DNA of 49,981 bases. Origin: Blautia hansenii. Its GTDB lineage: Bacteria; Bacillota; Clostridia; Lachnospirales; Lachnospiraceae. The stretch's first letter is position 1. Each line of letters starts with the position of its first letter. The position numbers and the translations under genes were made by a program. Under the pieces are notes generated by a model. The model searched no databases, had not been told where the DNA came from, and saw only the letters and a program-made list of their open reading frames with translations. Location of the stretch: positions 1 through 49,981 of the forward strand of contig NZ_JAAITA010000021.1 in assembly GCF_013304445.1 (NCBI RefSeq). Reading direction: 5' to 3'. This document shows, in pieces, positions 1 to 9,323 of the stretch.

Positions 1-67
1 TAATAATCAGCAAGGATGATTATAGGTTCTGTGGATAAAACTGCGGAAACTCAAGGAAGGCATTCTC

Positions 68-103
68 TTGACGCAAGGAGAAAATAGTGCTAAAATACAA
101 ATA
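68..103 (+). promoter_or_regulatory. Promoter of the sugar-acid operon
   Basis: TTGACG at 68-73 and TAAAAT at 91-96 are separated by 17 bases, a good housekeeping promoter. Transcription would start near 103, about 80 bases before the first dehydratase start. Just downstream, 107-122 holds an imperfect dyad built on GAC and GTC that could be a GntR-type operator, but the symmetry is weak and no regulator gene is in the window. Nothing else is recognisable in bases 1-67. Confidence 0.6.
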
Positions 104-184
104 GATATGACGTATGATGTCTTAAAACAAAAGAGAGAAACCTTATAAAAAACTTCCAAATACTTATGGAAAAGGAGAATGATT

Positions 185-1906
185 ATGGAATTAAGAAGTC
201 AGGAATTAAGAAAAATTGCACCGGAATTAGACCCTCTTCGTCTGGGAACAGGCTGGAAGGTAGAAGATTTGTCAAAACCTCAGATTATGATTGAAAGTAC
301 CTTCGGAGACAGCCATCCGGGCAGCGGACATCTTCTGGAACTGGTGGAAGAGGCCAGAGAAGGAATCGCAGAGGCAGGCGGCCATGGGGCCAGATACTTT
401 ACAACAGATATCTGTGACGGAGAAGCTCAGGGACATGATGGTATTAATTACTCTCTGGCTTCCAGAGATATGATTGCCAATATGATTGAGATTCATGCCA
501 ATGCGACGCCTTTTGACGGTGCTGTGTTTGTGGCAAGCTGTGATAAGGGTATGCCGGCACACTTAATGGGTGTGGGAAGAGTGAATATTCCCTCTATTGT
601 AGTGACAGGCGGCGTTATGGATGCGGGTCCGGACCTGCTGACACTGGAACAGATTGGAAAATACAGCGCAATGTGTGAACGTGGAGAAATCACAGAAGAG
701 AAGCTGACTTACTATAAGCAGCACGCCTGCCCATCCTGCGGCGCCTGCTCCTTTATGGGAACAGCCTCTACCATGCAGATTATGGCAGAAGCCCTGGGAT
801 TAATGCTGCCGGGCAGCGCCCTGATGCCTGCTACCAGCCCGGATTTAAGAAAAGTGGCAAAAGAAGCCGGAAAACAGGCAGTATGGCTGGCAGAGCACAA
901 TCTGACACCGGATAAAATTGTTACGATGAAATCTTTTGAAAATGCAATTATGGTGCACGCAGCCATTTCCGGTTCCACCAACTCTCTTCTTCATCTGCCG
1001 GCCATTGCCAGGGAATTTGGTATTGAAATTGACGGAGATACCTTTGACAGACTCCACAGAGGAGCTCATTACCTTCTGAATATCCGTCCGGCAGGAGAGT
1101 GGCCAGCACAGTATTTCTACTATGCAGGCGGTGTGCCGACAATTATGGAAGAAATTAAAGATATGCTGCATCTGGATGTGATGACCGTTACCGGAAAAAC
1201 ACTGGGTGAAAATCTGGAAGATTTAAAGAAGAATGGATTCTATGACAAATGCGATGCCTATCTGGCAAAAGTAGGATTAAAGAGAGAAGACGTCATTCGT
1301 CCCTTTGATAAGCCTTTCGGTACAGACGGAAGCATTGCCGTTCTTTACGGAAACCTGTGTCCTGACGGAGCAGTGGTGAAACACACAGTTGTTCCAAAAG
1401 AAATGTTTGAGGCGACCTTAAAGGCCCGTCCCTTTGATTGCGAAGAAGACGCTATTCATGCGGTACTGACCCATGAAATTAAACCGGGGGACGCTGTGAT
1501 TATCCGCTATGAGGGACCGAAAGGAAGCGGAATGCCGGAAATGTTCTATACCACAGAAGCGATTGCTTCTGACGGAGAATTGGGAGCTTCGATTGCACTT
1601 TTGACAGACGGAAGATTTTCCGGCGCATCCAAGGGCCCGGCCATTGGACATATTTCTCCGGAAGCAGCCCAGGGCGGCCCGATTGCTCTGGTAGAAGAGG
1701 GCGATTTGATTGAGGTGAATATTCCAAACCGTGTACTCCGTATTGTGGGAATTGCAGGAGAAAAAAAGACAGAAGAAGAAATCCAGGAAATTTTAAAAGA
1801 ACGTAAGAACAACTGGACACCGAAGCCATTAAAATATGACAAAGGCGTATTGAAAATATTCTCAGAACATGCAGTTTCTCCTATGAAAGGCGGGTACATG
1901 AAATAA
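185..1906 (+). CDS. IlvD/Edd-family sugar-acid dehydratase (first paralog)
   Basis: A 573-residue member of the IlvD/Edd family, whose enzymes use an Fe-S cluster and Mg2+ to dehydrate dihydroxy acids or aldonic acids to 2-keto-3-deoxy acids. Visible motifs are SCDKGMP near residue 119, CPSCGAC near 182-188 and the C-terminal GRFSG. The region corresponding to the usual first cluster cysteine reads SHPGSGH with no Cys, while a Cys appears in ICDG near residue 77. The start at 185 is chosen over the in-frame ATG at 179 because AGGAG at 173-177 is well placed only for 185. Its neighbours (KduD-like dehydrogenase, second paralog, KDG-aldolase-like enzyme) point to sugar-acid breakdown rather than branched-chain amino acid synthesis. 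The substrate cannot be assigned. Confidence 0.85.
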   Translation: MELRSQELRKIAPELDPLRLGTGWKVEDLSKPQIMIESTFGDSHPGSGHLLELVEEAREGIAEAGGHGARYFTTDICDGEAQGHDGINYSLASRDMIANMIEIHANATPFDGAVFVASCDKGMPAHLMGVGRVNIPSIVVTGGVMDAGPDLLTLEQIGKYSAMCERGEITEEKLTYYKQHACPSCGACSFMGTASTMQIMAEALGLMLPGSALMPATSPDLRKVAKEAGKQAVWLAEHNLTPDKIVTMKSFENAIMVHAAISGSTNSLLHLPAIAREFGIEIDGDTFDRLHRGAHYLLNIRPAGEWPAQYFYYAGGVPTIMEEIKDMLHLDVMTVTGKTLGENLEDLKKNGFYDKCDAYLAKVGLKREDVIRPFDKPFGTDGSIAVLYGNLCPDGAVVKHTVVPKEMFEATLKARPFDCEEDAIHAVLTHEIKPGDAVIIRYEGPKGSGMPEMFYTTEAIASDGELGASIALLTDGRFSGASKGPAIGHISPEAAQGGPIALVEEGDLIEVNIPNRVLRIVGIAGEKKTEEEIQEILKERKNNWTPKPLKYDKGVLKIFSEHAVSPMKGGYMK

Positions 1907-2667
1907 TGAATCTGTTCGATATTACAGGGAAAAAAGCCATTGTCACAGGAGGAACCAGAGGGCTTGGCTATGGTATGGCAGAGGGCTTTCTGGAAGCCGG
2001 CTGTGAGGTGGCTATTGTAGGAACTTCAGATAAAGTGTATGAGGTGGCAGAAGACTTCCAAAAAAGAGGTTTTTCCTGCCACGGCGTAAAAGGAAACCTG
2101 GGAGAGCGGGAAGATGTTTATCGGGTATTCCGGGAATGTGTCGAAAAGCTGGGCGGTGATTTGGATATTTTGCTGACGGCTCACGGCATACAGAGAAGAC
2201 ACAGCGCAGAAGAGTTTCCCATGGAAGAGTGGGATGAGGTGATTGGTGTGAATCTGACTTCCGTTTTTATTCTGTGTCAGGAAGCAGGGAAACTTATGTT
2301 GAAAAAGGGATATGGCAAGATTATCACCATTGCTTCTATGAATTCGTTTTTTGGAGGGCAGACCATTCCGGCCTATGCAGCAGCAAAAGGCGGCGTGGCG
2401 CAGCTGACCAAAGAGCTGACCAATGACTGGCTGGCCAGAGGGGTGAATGTCAATGCCATTGCCCCTGGCTATATGGCAACCGAGATGAACAAAGCTCTGT
2501 TAGACCCTGAAAATCCCAGATTTGCTTCTATTTCAGAGAGAATCCCGGCACATCGCTGGGGAACCGGAGAGGATATGAAGGGGACAGCTATTTTCCTGGC
2601 CTCTCATGCCAGCGACTATGTAAGCGGTGCTGTGATTCCGGTGGATGGCGGATATCTGGTGAAGTAA
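1906..2667 (+). CDS. Short-chain dehydrogenase/reductase, KduD or gluconate 5-dehydrogenase-like
   Basis: A 253-residue classical SDR. The NAD(P)-binding motif TGGTRGLG lies near residues 15-22, and the catalytic Ser and Tyr-x3-Lys are seen in IASMNS and YAAAK. The opening [18 protein letters not shown] resembles KduD (2-dehydro-3-deoxy-gluconate 5-dehydrogenase) and 5-keto-gluconate reductases, so it probably interconverts keto and hydroxy forms of a sugar acid in the cytosol. Its ATG shares one base with the stop of the preceding dehydratase, implying translational coupling. The exact substrate and cofactor preference are inferred from context only. Confidence 0.85.
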   Translation: MNLFDITGKKAIVTGGTRGLGYGMAEGFLEAGCEVAIVGTSDKVYEVAEDFQKRGFSCHGVKGNLGEREDVYRVFRECVEKLGGDLDILLTAHGIQRRHSAEEFPMEEWDEVIGVNLTSVFILCQEAGKLMLKKGYGKIITIASMNSFFGGQTIPAYAAAKGGVAQLTKELTNDWLARGVNVNAIAPGYMATEMNKALLDPENPRFASISERIPAHRWGTGEDMKGTAIFLASHASDYVSGAVIPVDGGYLVK

Positions 2668-2702
2668 GATACATGGATACCTGTATAAAGGAGCGGATAA
2701 GT

Positions 2703-4430
2703 ATGAATAAAAAACAGAAAAGTGCACCCCAGCGGCTTTTATGGGCGCAGTTTGATGCCTTGCAGATGGGCTCCGGCTGGGACGAAGAGGATATTCAAAA
2801 ACCTCAGATATTGTTGGAGGATGTCTTTGGAGACAGTCATCCCGGCAGTGTTCATCTGGCAGGGCTTATGGAACAGGCCAAATACGGAGTCTTTGAAAAA
2901 GGTGGATTTCCCGCTCAGTACCACACCACGGATATCTGTGACGGCTGTGCCCAGGGACATGACGGTATGAATTATATTCTGGCTTCCAGGGAAGCTATCT
3001 GTGATATGATAGAGGTGCATGGCAGTGTGTATCCCTGGGACGGAATGATTTTGTCTGCCTCCTGTGACAAGTCCATTCCTGCCCAGTTAAAGGCGGCTGC
3101 CCGTCTGGATATTCCTGCTATTTTTGTACCTGGCGGCAGTATGCGCCCCGGACCTGATATGACAACTTCCTTAGTGGCAGGGGATATTTCCCTGCGTCAA
3201 AAGAGAAAAGATGCCATTACGCCAGAGGAAATCCGGGATTATAAGAAAACAGGATGTCCTTCCTGCGGAGCCTGCACGTTTCTGGGAACAGCCAGTACTA
3301 TGCAGTGTATGGCTGAGGCATTGGGACTGGCGCTTCCCGGTTCAGCGCTTATGCCGGCTACCATGCGGGATATTCTGGCCTGTGCCAGAAAAGCAGGACG
3401 CCAGATTATGGAATTAGTAGAAAAAGATATAAAAGTCAGTGATATTCTCACAAAAGAAGCACTGGAGAACGCCATTGTGGTACACAGCGCCATTGGGGGT
3501 TCTACCAATGCCACTCTGCACTTGCCTGCTATTGCAAGAGAATTGGGAATTTATCTGGAACCGGAGCTTTTCGATGAAATCAACCATAGGGTTCCTCATT
3601 TGGGAAATATTACTCCAAGTGGAGAGCATTTAACCGAAGCCTTCTGGTTTGCAGGAGGCATTCCTATGGTGGAACTGGAACTGAGAGATATGCTGCATTT
3701 GGATGTGATGACCGTAACCGGAAAAACGCTGGGAGAAAATCTGGAAGAGATTCAAAAGGAGGGCTTTTTTGAACGCAATATCGGTTATCTGCACAATTAT
3801 GGTTTGCACAGAGAGCAAGTTATTTTCCCGGTGGAAAAAGCAGAAGAAAAAGGTTCTGTGGCTGTTTTACGGGGAAATCTGGCGCCAGACGGGGCAGTTA
3901 TCAAATATTCTGCCTGCACGCAGGAAATGCGGGAACGCAAAGGACCGGCAAAAGTGTATAACAGCGAGGAGGAAGCTTATCAGGCCGTGGTAGAGGGCAG
4001 GGTAAATCCCGGAGATATGCTGGTTATCCGTTATGAAGGCCCAAGAGGAAGCGGAATGCCGGAAATGTTGATGACAACAGAGGCCATTGTCTGCGATGAA
4101 CGGCTCAATGGTTCCGTGGCCTTGATTACAGACGGGCGTTTTTCCGGTGCTACCAGAGGAGCGGCTATTGGACATGTATCTCCGGAAGCAGCAGCAGGAG
4201 GCCCGCTGGCTTTTATTGAAACGGGTGACATTTTGAAGTACAGTGTGGAAAAACGTTATCTGAACGTTGTGGGAATCCAGGGACAGGAATTACCCGAGGA
4301 AGAGATTCAGAAAGTTTTGAAGGAACGAAGCCAGGCAGGTATTATCCCCCGTCCTAAACGGAAAGGGCTGTTTGGACGTTATACCAGACATGCACTTTCC
4401 GCCATGGAGGGGGCAGGATACGAAGAGTAG
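2703..4430 (+). CDS. IlvD/Edd-family sugar-acid dehydratase (second paralog)
   Basis: A 575-residue paralog of the first dehydratase, clearly homologous along its length but diverged. It has SCDKSIP, CPSCGAC, GRFSG and the same FGDSHPGS and ICDG variants. The start at 2703 follows AAGGAG at 2688-2693; an in-frame ATG at 2673 lacks a ribosome site and would place that site inside the coding region. Two paralogs in one operon may act on different epimers, or form a hetero-oligomer. Family members are normally homodimers or homotetramers, so two substrates is the simpler idea. A keto-deoxy product would feed the aldolase-like gene downstream. Confidence 0.85.
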   Translation: MNKKQKSAPQRLLWAQFDALQMGSGWDEEDIQKPQILLEDVFGDSHPGSVHLAGLMEQAKYGVFEKGGFPAQYHTTDICDGCAQGHDGMNYILASREAICDMIEVHGSVYPWDGMILSASCDKSIPAQLKAAARLDIPAIFVPGGSMRPGPDMTTSLVAGDISLRQKRKDAITPEEIRDYKKTGCPSCGACTFLGTASTMQCMAEALGLALPGSALMPATMRDILACARKAGRQIMELVEKDIKVSDILTKEALENAIVVHSAIGGSTNATLHLPAIARELGIYLEPELFDEINHRVPHLGNITPSGEHLTEAFWFAGGIPMVELELRDMLHLDVMTVTGKTLGENLEEIQKEGFFERNIGYLHNYGLHREQVIFPVEKAEEKGSVAVLRGNLAPDGAVIKYSACTQEMRERKGPAKVYNSEEEAYQAVVEGRVNPGDMLVIRYEGPRGSGMPEMLMTTEAIVCDERLNGSVALITDGRFSGATRGAAIGHVSPEAAAGGPLAFIETGDILKYSVEKRYLNVVGIQGQELPEEEIQKVLKERSQAGIIPRPKRKGLFGRYTRHALSAMEGAGYEE

Positions 4431-4441
4431 GGAGGAACATT

Positions 4442-5338
4442 ATGAAGGCAAAATGGATTACACCGGTAGTGACAGCCCTGGACCAAAAGGGGCATATAGA
4501 TATCGAAGCAAATAAAAGGATTTATGATTTTCTCATAGACGGCGGTATGGACGGTATCTTGCTGTTTGGCAGTATCGGAGAGTTTTTTGCACTTTCCCTG
4601 GAAGAAAAGAAAATCATGATTCGGGAGGCTGTAAAACACATTCGTCATAGAGTCACACTTTATGTGGGAACCTGTCATATGGAATTTGAGACCTGTGTGG
4701 AATTGTCTAATTATGCCATAGAGCAGGGAGCTGACGGCGTGATGGTGATTTCTCCCTACTATTTCAATCTGCCGGACAGTGCGATTCTGCATTTCTATGA
4801 TACATTGGCAGAGCAGGTGAAGGGATCTGTACTTTTGTACAATTTTCCGGACCGTACAGGGCACGACCTTTCCCCGGAACTGATATACCGGCTGGTGTCT
4901 GAACATGAAAATATTGTGGGCATTAAAGATACGGTGGCCACTATGGGGCATACCAGAGCTATTATTCAGAAGGTGAAAAAAGAGTTTCCCAATTTTATGG
5001 TGTATTCTGGATTTGACGAGTTTTTCGGACACAACGTACTTTCCGGAGGAGACGGTTGTGTGGCTGGTCTGTCTAATTTTGCTCCGGAAGTAGCTTCCGC
5101 TTATGCCAATGCAGCCAGAAATGATGATTTGGAGAAAATGGCACAGTGTCAGCAGAAAATTGACAGCCTGATGGCTATTTATGATGTGGCACCGCAGTTT
5201 ATTCCTACCATTAAAAAGGCCATGGCAGTGCGCGGTATTCAGATGGAACCGGTGTGCGCCCAGCCCCTTTTGCCGGCTACAGAGGAAGAGACCGGCAAAA
5301 TCCGGGAAATTTTAAAACATGCAGGATTGAAGGAATAG
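4442..5338 (+). CDS. Dihydrodipicolinate synthase-family aldolase, probably for a 2-keto-3-deoxy sugar acid
   Basis: A 298-residue DapA/NanA-type TIM-barrel lyase. The pyruvate-binding loop GSIGEF is at 44-49, the conserved Tyr is at 133 in YNFPDRTG, and the Schiff-base Lys is at 162 in GIKDT. The family includes true DapA, sialic acid lyase and KDG aldolases. Its place as the last gene of an operon with two sugar-acid dehydratases favours cleavage of a 2-keto-3-deoxy acid into pyruvate and an aldehyde. GGGAGGA precedes the start. A lysine-pathway DapA is less likely because no lysine genes are nearby. Confidence 0.85.
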   Translation: MKAKWITPVVTALDQKGHIDIEANKRIYDFLIDGGMDGILLFGSIGEFFALSLEEKKIMIREAVKHIRHRVTLYVGTCHMEFETCVELSNYAIEQGADGVMVISPYYFNLPDSAILHFYDTLAEQVKGSVLLYNFPDRTGHDLSPELIYRLVSEHENIVGIKDTVATMGHTRAIIQKVKKEFPNFMVYSGFDEFFGHNVLSGGDGCVAGLSNFAPEVASAYANAARNDDLEKMAQCQQKIDSLMAIYDVAPQFIPTIKKAMAVRGIQMEPVCAQPLLPATEEETGKIREILKHAGLKE

Positions 5339-5340
5339 AA

Positions 5341-5390
5341 AAACTCCCCGCAAGACGGAAATGCTGTCTTTGCGGGGAGTTGTGCTTTTA
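5341..5390. terminator. Bidirectional terminator between the aldolase and the Sel1 gene
   Basis: The arms AACTCCCCGCA and TGCGGGGAGTT pair perfectly, with a further AGAC/GTCT inner pair. The two genes converge here and the hairpin sits in the short gap. The T-run on the plus side is imperfect (TGTGCTTTT). Confidence 0.8.
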
Positions 5391-6038
5391 AGAATTTTCT
5401 TTTTCCGGGTGTTCCAGCTCATCAATAGCCAGGCGGAAACCGTTCTGTGCAGCTTTCATGCGCCAGAAATCCGCTTTTTCAACGTCTTTTTCTACCCCTT
5501 CACCATAGCGGTAGAGGACAGAAAGGTTATACTGGGCTGCCGGAATATTGCCGTTTGCGGCTTTTTCAAAAAGCTGAAAGGCTTTTGCTGGTTCATAGGG
5601 AATGGTTTCTCCTGAGAGAAACTGTGCGCCCATGCAGCACATAGCCCGGAAATCTCCCTGGGCGGCAGCTTTTTTATACCAGTCAAAGGCCTTGGAAATA
5701 TCGGGTTTTGTGCCAATCCCCTCTTCGTAACAGCGTCCCATGTTGTACTGGGCATTCATGTTTCCGCTCTTTGCAGCCTGGTTCATGTAGAAAAGGGCTT
5801 TTTTGTCATCTTTTTCCACACCCCTGCCCTGGGCATAGAGAAGCGCCAGATGCATAGCGGCCTCTATATGGTCTTTTTTTGCTGCTTTTTCATACCACTG
5901 TGCTGCCTGAGCATAGTCCACAGAAGTACGAATACCGTTTTCATAATAATAGCCCACACCGTAAATAAAATCCCGCTGTCCGTTTTCTGCGAGGATTTTC
6001 AATTCTTCTACGGTGAGATTTAAATTTTTCATATCCAT
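5388..6038 (-). CDS. Sel1-repeat (TPR-like) protein
   Basis: A 216-residue protein made of about five Sel1-like repeats of roughly 36 residues, each with the pattern of small Ala/Gly residues seen in YYENGI, YAQGRGV, YEEGIG and YRYGEGV. Such repeats form alpha-helical solenoids that mediate protein contacts. No signal peptide or membrane segment is visible, so it is probably cytosolic. The start at 6038 (MDMKNL) is chosen because GGAG lies 9 bases upstream; longer in-frame starts lack a ribosome site. An extended -10 (TGGTATAAT, minus strand, 6081-6089) lies just upstream. The partner is unknown. Confidence 0.8.
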   Translation of the reverse strand: MDMKNLNLTVEELKILAENGQRDFIYGVGYYYENGIRTSVDYAQAAQWYEKAAKKDHIEAAMHLALLYAQGRGVEKDDKKALFYMNQAAKSGNMNAQYNMGRCYEEGIGTKPDISKAFDWYKKAAAQGDFRAMCCMGAQFLSGETIPYEPAKAFQLFEKAANGNIPAAQYNLSVLYRYGEGVEKDVEKADFWRMKAAQNGFRLAIDELEHPEKENS

Positions 6039-6149
6039 AGGTGTGTTCTCCATTTGTCTGTGTTTTGTAAAATAATATTCATTATACCACAAAGCAACGG
6101 CCAGGGGAACCTGTTACCGTCTCCGGAAGGACAAAATTATGAAAATCCC

Positions 6150-6178
6150 TTTACAATAAGAAAACAGCCTTATATAAT
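6150..6178 (+). promoter_or_regulatory. Promoter of the sufCB operon
   Basis: TTTACA at 6150-6155 and a perfect TATAAT at 6173-6178 are spaced by 17 bases. Transcription would start near 6185, giving a leader of about 70 bases that contains the dyad at 6192-6227. Confidence 0.75.
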
Positions 6179-6191
6179 AGAAAACGGACGA

Positions 6192-6227
6192 AAATTGTTA
6201 ATATTTGGCTGAGCCAAAGAACAATTT
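6192..6227 (+). promoter_or_regulatory. Nested inverted repeat in the sufCB leader
   Basis: The inner arms TTTGGCT and AGCCAAA flank a single G. The outer arms AAATTGT (6192-6198) and ACAATTT (6221-6227) also pair. It starts about 7 bases after the predicted transcription start and ends before the ribosome site, with no T-run, so it is either a repressor operator or a stable 5' mRNA hairpin rather than a terminator. An Fe-S-sensing regulator is an attractive idea but unproved. Confidence 0.6.
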
Positions 6228-6253
6228 CATGACATAGAACGGAGGGAAAAACC

Positions 6254-7000
6254 ATGCTTGAATTAAAGGACGTGTCCTTTCGTGTTCCGGAGGATTCCAA
6301 AGAGGAAGAAAAGGGAATTCTGGAGCATGTAAGTTTCACCCTGGAGGACAATAAATTTGTTGCCATTACAGGACCAAACGGCGGAGGAAAATCCACGCTG
6401 GCAAAAATTATCGCAGGAATTGAAAAGCCCACAGAGGGACGCATTTTCTTTGACGGGGAGGATATTACAGACTGGAGTATTACCGAAAGGGCCAGGCACG
6501 GTATCAGTTATGCTTTCCAGCAGCCGGTGCGTTTTAAGGGAGTAACGGTCTTTGATTTAATTAATCTGGCGGCAGGAAAGGACATTTCCCTGTCCGGCGC
6601 CTGTCAGTATCTTTCCGAAGTGGGGCTGTGTGCCAAAGATTACATTAACCGGGAAGTAAACAGCAGTCTTTCCGGCGGTGAGATGAAGCGTATTGAAATT
6701 GCTACGGTGATGGCAAGAGGAACCAGGCTGTCTGTTTTTGATGAACCGGAGGCTGGTATTGATTTGTGGAGTTTTCAGAACCTGATTCATGTGTTTGAAA
6801 ATATGCATAAACAGCAAAGCGGCTCCATTCTGATTATTTCTCACCAAGAGAGAATTTTAAATACAGCAGATGAAATTCTGGTCATTGCAGACGGGAAACT
6901 GGTACGCAGAGGAAGCAAGGATGAAGTGCTTCCGGCATTATTAAGCGCAGCAGAGACAGATACGGGCTGCAGTATCTGGCAGAAGGGAGTGCAGAACTAA
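6254..7000 (+). CDS. sufC: SufC-type Fe-S assembly ATPase
   Basis: A 248-residue ABC-family ATPase of the SufC type. Walker A GPNGGGKST is at 40-48, the signature LSGGE at 139-143, and the Walker B LSVFDEPEAGID at about 159-170. SufC drives the SufBD scaffold and is cytosolic, not a membrane transporter. GGAGGG precedes the ATG. Its stop overlaps the SufB start by one base. The operon has only two genes: no SufD paralog, SufS or SufU follows. That matches the minimal two-gene SUF-like (SMS) type known from anaerobes and archaea. Confidence 0.9.
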   Translation: MLELKDVSFRVPEDSKEEEKGILEHVSFTLEDNKFVAITGPNGGGKSTLAKIIAGIEKPTEGRIFFDGEDITDWSITERARHGISYAFQQPVRFKGVTVFDLINLAAGKDISLSGACQYLSEVGLCAKDYINREVNSSLSGGEMKRIEIATVMARGTRLSVFDEPEAGIDLWSFQNLIHVFENMHKQQSGSILIISHQERILNTADEILVIADGKLVRRGSKDEVLPALLSAAETDTGCSIWQKGVQN

Positions 7001-7917
7001 TGGATACCATACAAAAAGAACTTTTAGAGGCAGTGTCAGGGCTGCATGAAATCCCTGTAGGTGCATATAATATCCGGACCAACGGCAAGACGGAAGCCAG
7101 AAACAGCACGGAGCATATTGAAATTATCCCCAGAGAGAGCGGAGACGGTATTGTCATTAAAATCAAGCCGGGAACAAAAAACGAGAGTCTTCACATTCCC
7201 GTGGTTTTAAGCCAGGCAGGTTTAAAAGAAACAGTGTACAATGATTTTTATATTGGAGATGACTGTGATGTTACCATTATTGCAGGCTGCGGTATCCACT
7301 GCGGAACCGATGATTCCAGCCAGCATGACGGTATCCACAGCTTTTTTATCGGGAAAAATTCCAAGGTGAAATATGTGGAGAAGCATTATGGCAGCGGAGA
7401 CGGCAAAGGACAGCGTATTATGAATCCGGAGACCATTGTGGAAATCGGAGAAAACAGTTATATGGAAATGGATACTGCCCAGATAAAAGGTGTGGATTCC
7501 ACGATTCGCAAGACAACAGCAAAACTGGGAGCACATGCCAGCATGAAAGTCATGGAAAGACTGATGACGCATGGAACGCAGAAAGCGGAAAGCCGTTTTA
7601 TCGTGGATTTAAACGGGGAAGATTCCGGAGCCAACATTATTTCCCGTTCCGTGGCAAAGGATGAATCCCATCAGCTTTTCCAGTCCGTGTTAAACGGAAA
7701 TGCAAAGTGCAGCGGACATACGGAGTGCGATGCGATTATTGTGGGCAATGCAAAAATCAGTTCTATTCCGGAAATCACAGCAAACAATTCAGACGCGGCG
7801 TTGATTCATGAGGCTGCCATCGGCAAAATTGCAGGGGAACAAATTGTGAAACTGATGACACTGGGACTGACAGAAGAAGAGGCGGAAGAACAGATTATCA
7901 GCGGATTCCTGAAATAA
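7000..7917 (+). CDS. sufB: SufB/SufD-family Fe-S scaffold protein
   Basis: A 305-residue SufB/SufD-family protein, much shorter than the roughly 470-residue E. coli SufB. It keeps the beta-helix core and the characteristic C-terminal helical tail (HEAAIGKI, GLTEEEAEE). It would form a scaffold with SufC for Fe-S cluster assembly. The N-terminal extension of classical SufB is missing, as expected for two-gene systems in which one homodimeric protein replaces the SufB-SufD pair. It is translationally coupled to sufC (TAATG). Confidence 0.88.
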   Translation: MDTIQKELLEAVSGLHEIPVGAYNIRTNGKTEARNSTEHIEIIPRESGDGIVIKIKPGTKNESLHIPVVLSQAGLKETVYNDFYIGDDCDVTIIAGCGIHCGTDDSSQHDGIHSFFIGKNSKVKYVEKHYGSGDGKGQRIMNPETIVEIGENSYMEMDTAQIKGVDSTIRKTTAKLGAHASMKVMERLMTHGTQKAESRFIVDLNGEDSGANIISRSVAKDESHQLFQSVLNGNAKCSGHTECDAIIVGNAKISSIPEITANNSDAALIHEAAIGKIAGEQIVKLMTLGLTEEEAEEQIISGFLK

Positions 7918-7953
7918 AAACTGGAAATAATAGACGCTTTCTTGTCTGATTTG

Positions 7954-7962
7954 TGGTAAAAT
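7954..7962 (+). promoter_or_regulatory. Extended -10 promoter for the P-loop gene
   Basis: TGG directly before TAAAAT (7957-7962) forms an extended -10 element. The -35 region at 17 bases is poor. It is 40 bases before the gene start. Confidence 0.4.
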
Positions 7963-8002
7963 AGAGATAACTATTAATTGGGAATGGAATGAGGGTATTT
8001 CT

Positions 8003-8932
8003 ATGATTTATAACAATGTAAGACATGAATGTAACCTTTATAATTTCTTTTTTGCGCCGAGGGGAAACCGCAGGGTTATGGAGTTGGGCATGAAGATTAC
8101 CCAGATGTATTTGAATCCATTTGACCGGATTATCGGCATTATCGGCGCCAAGGATTCGGGAAAGAGTATGCTCATTAAAGGCATGTTTCCCGGGATTCAG
8201 ACAGTAGAATCAGATGACGAATACGATATTCTGGACATGCCGCTTCTGAATTCAGAAGATGTAGGTTTTTACACACCCAGAACCTTTCATGTGGATGTGC
8301 GTGCAGCTATGAAATATGTGTCTCTGGAGCGGATTGCCGAGGCGGTCCATCATGTGACCAGCCAGCAGAAACGGGTGATTGTAGAGCATTTTGAAATCCT
8401 GTATCCGGTGCTAAAAAGAAATGCGGACTTGCTCATTGGAATCGGGGAAGAAGTGATTGTCACAAGACCGTCTCTTTTTGGACCTTTGCCGGGAAACATT
8501 GCGGACATTGTTTTTAAGTCTCTGGTTTACCGGAAAATGGCCCACAGCGCGGAGGATTTGTTTGGGTACTGCGTCAGGGATATTGAGCGTCCCCGTTCGA
8601 CCCGTTCCGGTATTAAGCATGGATTTATGATTAATTATGCAGACAAGCCTGCTTTTGATTTGGAACAAATCGAGGGAAGAATTCTGGATTTGATTCGCCA
8701 GGATTTGCCTATCGTACCTTATGATGAGGAACATATCAAAATCGGGGACGAAATCATCCCCTGTACCGGACCGCTGATGCATGTGGAAAGCACTGGGAAG
8801 ATTGTAAATTTCTCTCTGGTGAAGGAATTTTACTATGAGCCTAAGTTCCGCGAATATGTGGTGGCGGGAACCGTGGGGTATAAGCATGAAGTGACAGAGA
8901 ATGATGAAGAACTGAATAATATTGAAATTTAG
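8003..8932 (+). CDS. P-loop NTPase-like protein of uncertain function
   Basis: A 309-residue cytosolic protein with a Walker A-like motif, GAKDSGKS, near residues 48-55. An Asp/Glu-rich strand follows and a beta-rich C-terminal half ends in an acidic tail. From memory it resembles Clostridial proteins labelled 'alanine-tRNA synthetase second additional domain' proteins; that name is uncertain and I could not check it. The VEHFEIL and RNADLLIGIGEEVIVTRP segments look like an NTPase core. It stands alone with its own promoter and terminator. It might be a nucleotide-dependent regulator or kinase, but the sequence does not decide this. Confidence 0.75.
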   Translation: MIYNNVRHECNLYNFFFAPRGNRRVMELGMKITQMYLNPFDRIIGIIGAKDSGKSMLIKGMFPGIQTVESDDEYDILDMPLLNSEDVGFYTPRTFHVDVRAAMKYVSLERIAEAVHHVTSQQKRVIVEHFEILYPVLKRNADLLIGIGEEVIVTRPSLFGPLPGNIADIVFKSLVYRKMAHSAEDLFGYCVRDIERPRSTRSGIKHGFMINYADKPAFDLEQIEGRILDLIRQDLPIVPYDEEHIKIGDEIIPCTGPLMHVESTGKIVNFSLVKEFYYEPKFREYVVAGTVGYKHEVTENDEELNNIEI

Positions 8933-8945
8933 TCAGATTTCAGAT

Positions 8946-8994
8946 AAAAGAGAAGTGAACACAACATGAATGGTTGTATAGCTTCTCTTTTTTT
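8946..8994 (+). terminator. Rho-independent terminator after the P-loop gene
   Basis: The outer stem AAAAGAGAAG/CTTCTCTTTT and inner stem ACAAC/GTTGT are followed by a run of T. Confidence 0.85.
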
Positions 8995-9090
8995 CGTTGT
9001 AAAAGAGGGGTATAACGTAATAAATGAAAAAAATTAATTATTTTGTAAAAAACAGATGAAAAATACATAGAAATGTTGTATTATCCCATC

Positions 9091-9138
9091 TTTGACAGTT
9101 GGAGAAGAAAAACGGCAACAAAGTAAGCAACTGTCAAA
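9091..9138. repeat. Perfect 11-base inverted repeat
   Basis: TTTGACAGTTG (9091-9101) and CAACTGTCAAA (9128-9138) are exact reverse complements around a 26-base spacer. No T-run follows, so it is not a classic terminator. It may be an old element end or an RNA structure. Confidence 0.6.
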
Positions 9139-9195
9139 CTCCCGCTTGTGCAGGTGTGGCTCTCGTTGCATAAAAGGAGAAAATTTGGAAGTAAC

Positions 9196-9224
9196 TTGAT
9201 TCTTGAGGTACGGTTCTTTATAAT
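9196..9224 (+). promoter_or_regulatory. Promoter before a 23-codon ORF
   Basis: TTGATT at 9196-9201 and TATAAT at 9219-9224 are separated by 17 bases. It could drive the small ORF at 9252 and the transposase remnant. Confidence 0.5.
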
Positions 9225-9251
9225 GAAAATATAGAACAGGGGGAGATGTAA

Positions 9252-9323
9252 ATGTCTTACGATGCGGTTGTATGGCTACAAGGTTTTAAAGTACATGAGA
9301 TGACACGATATCAATTACGATGA
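9252..9323 (+). CDS. Possible 23-residue ORF (unrecognised)
   Basis: ATG at 9252 follows AGGGGGAG at 9238-9245 and the promoter at 9196. The peptide begins MSYDAVVWLQG and ends in basic and polar residues. It may be a small peptide, a truncated gene start, or a chance ORF in insertion debris. No family is recognised. Confidence 0.3.
   Translation: MSYDAVVWLQGFKVHEMTRYQLR

Noticed and set aside
185-4430. The dehydratases as branched-chain amino acid IlvD
   Set aside because: No ilv or leu genes are nearby, the motif around the first cluster cysteine differs, and the neighbours are sugar-acid enzymes.
4379-5032. Long minus-strand frame opposite the aldolase gene
   Set aside because: It is a shadow of the aldolase-like gene; the product has no family features and no ribosome site.
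6254-7917. Reading the SufC-like ATPase as part of an ABC transporter
   Set aside because: The next gene is a SufB-type beta-helix protein, not a permease, and SufC-specific sequence features are present.
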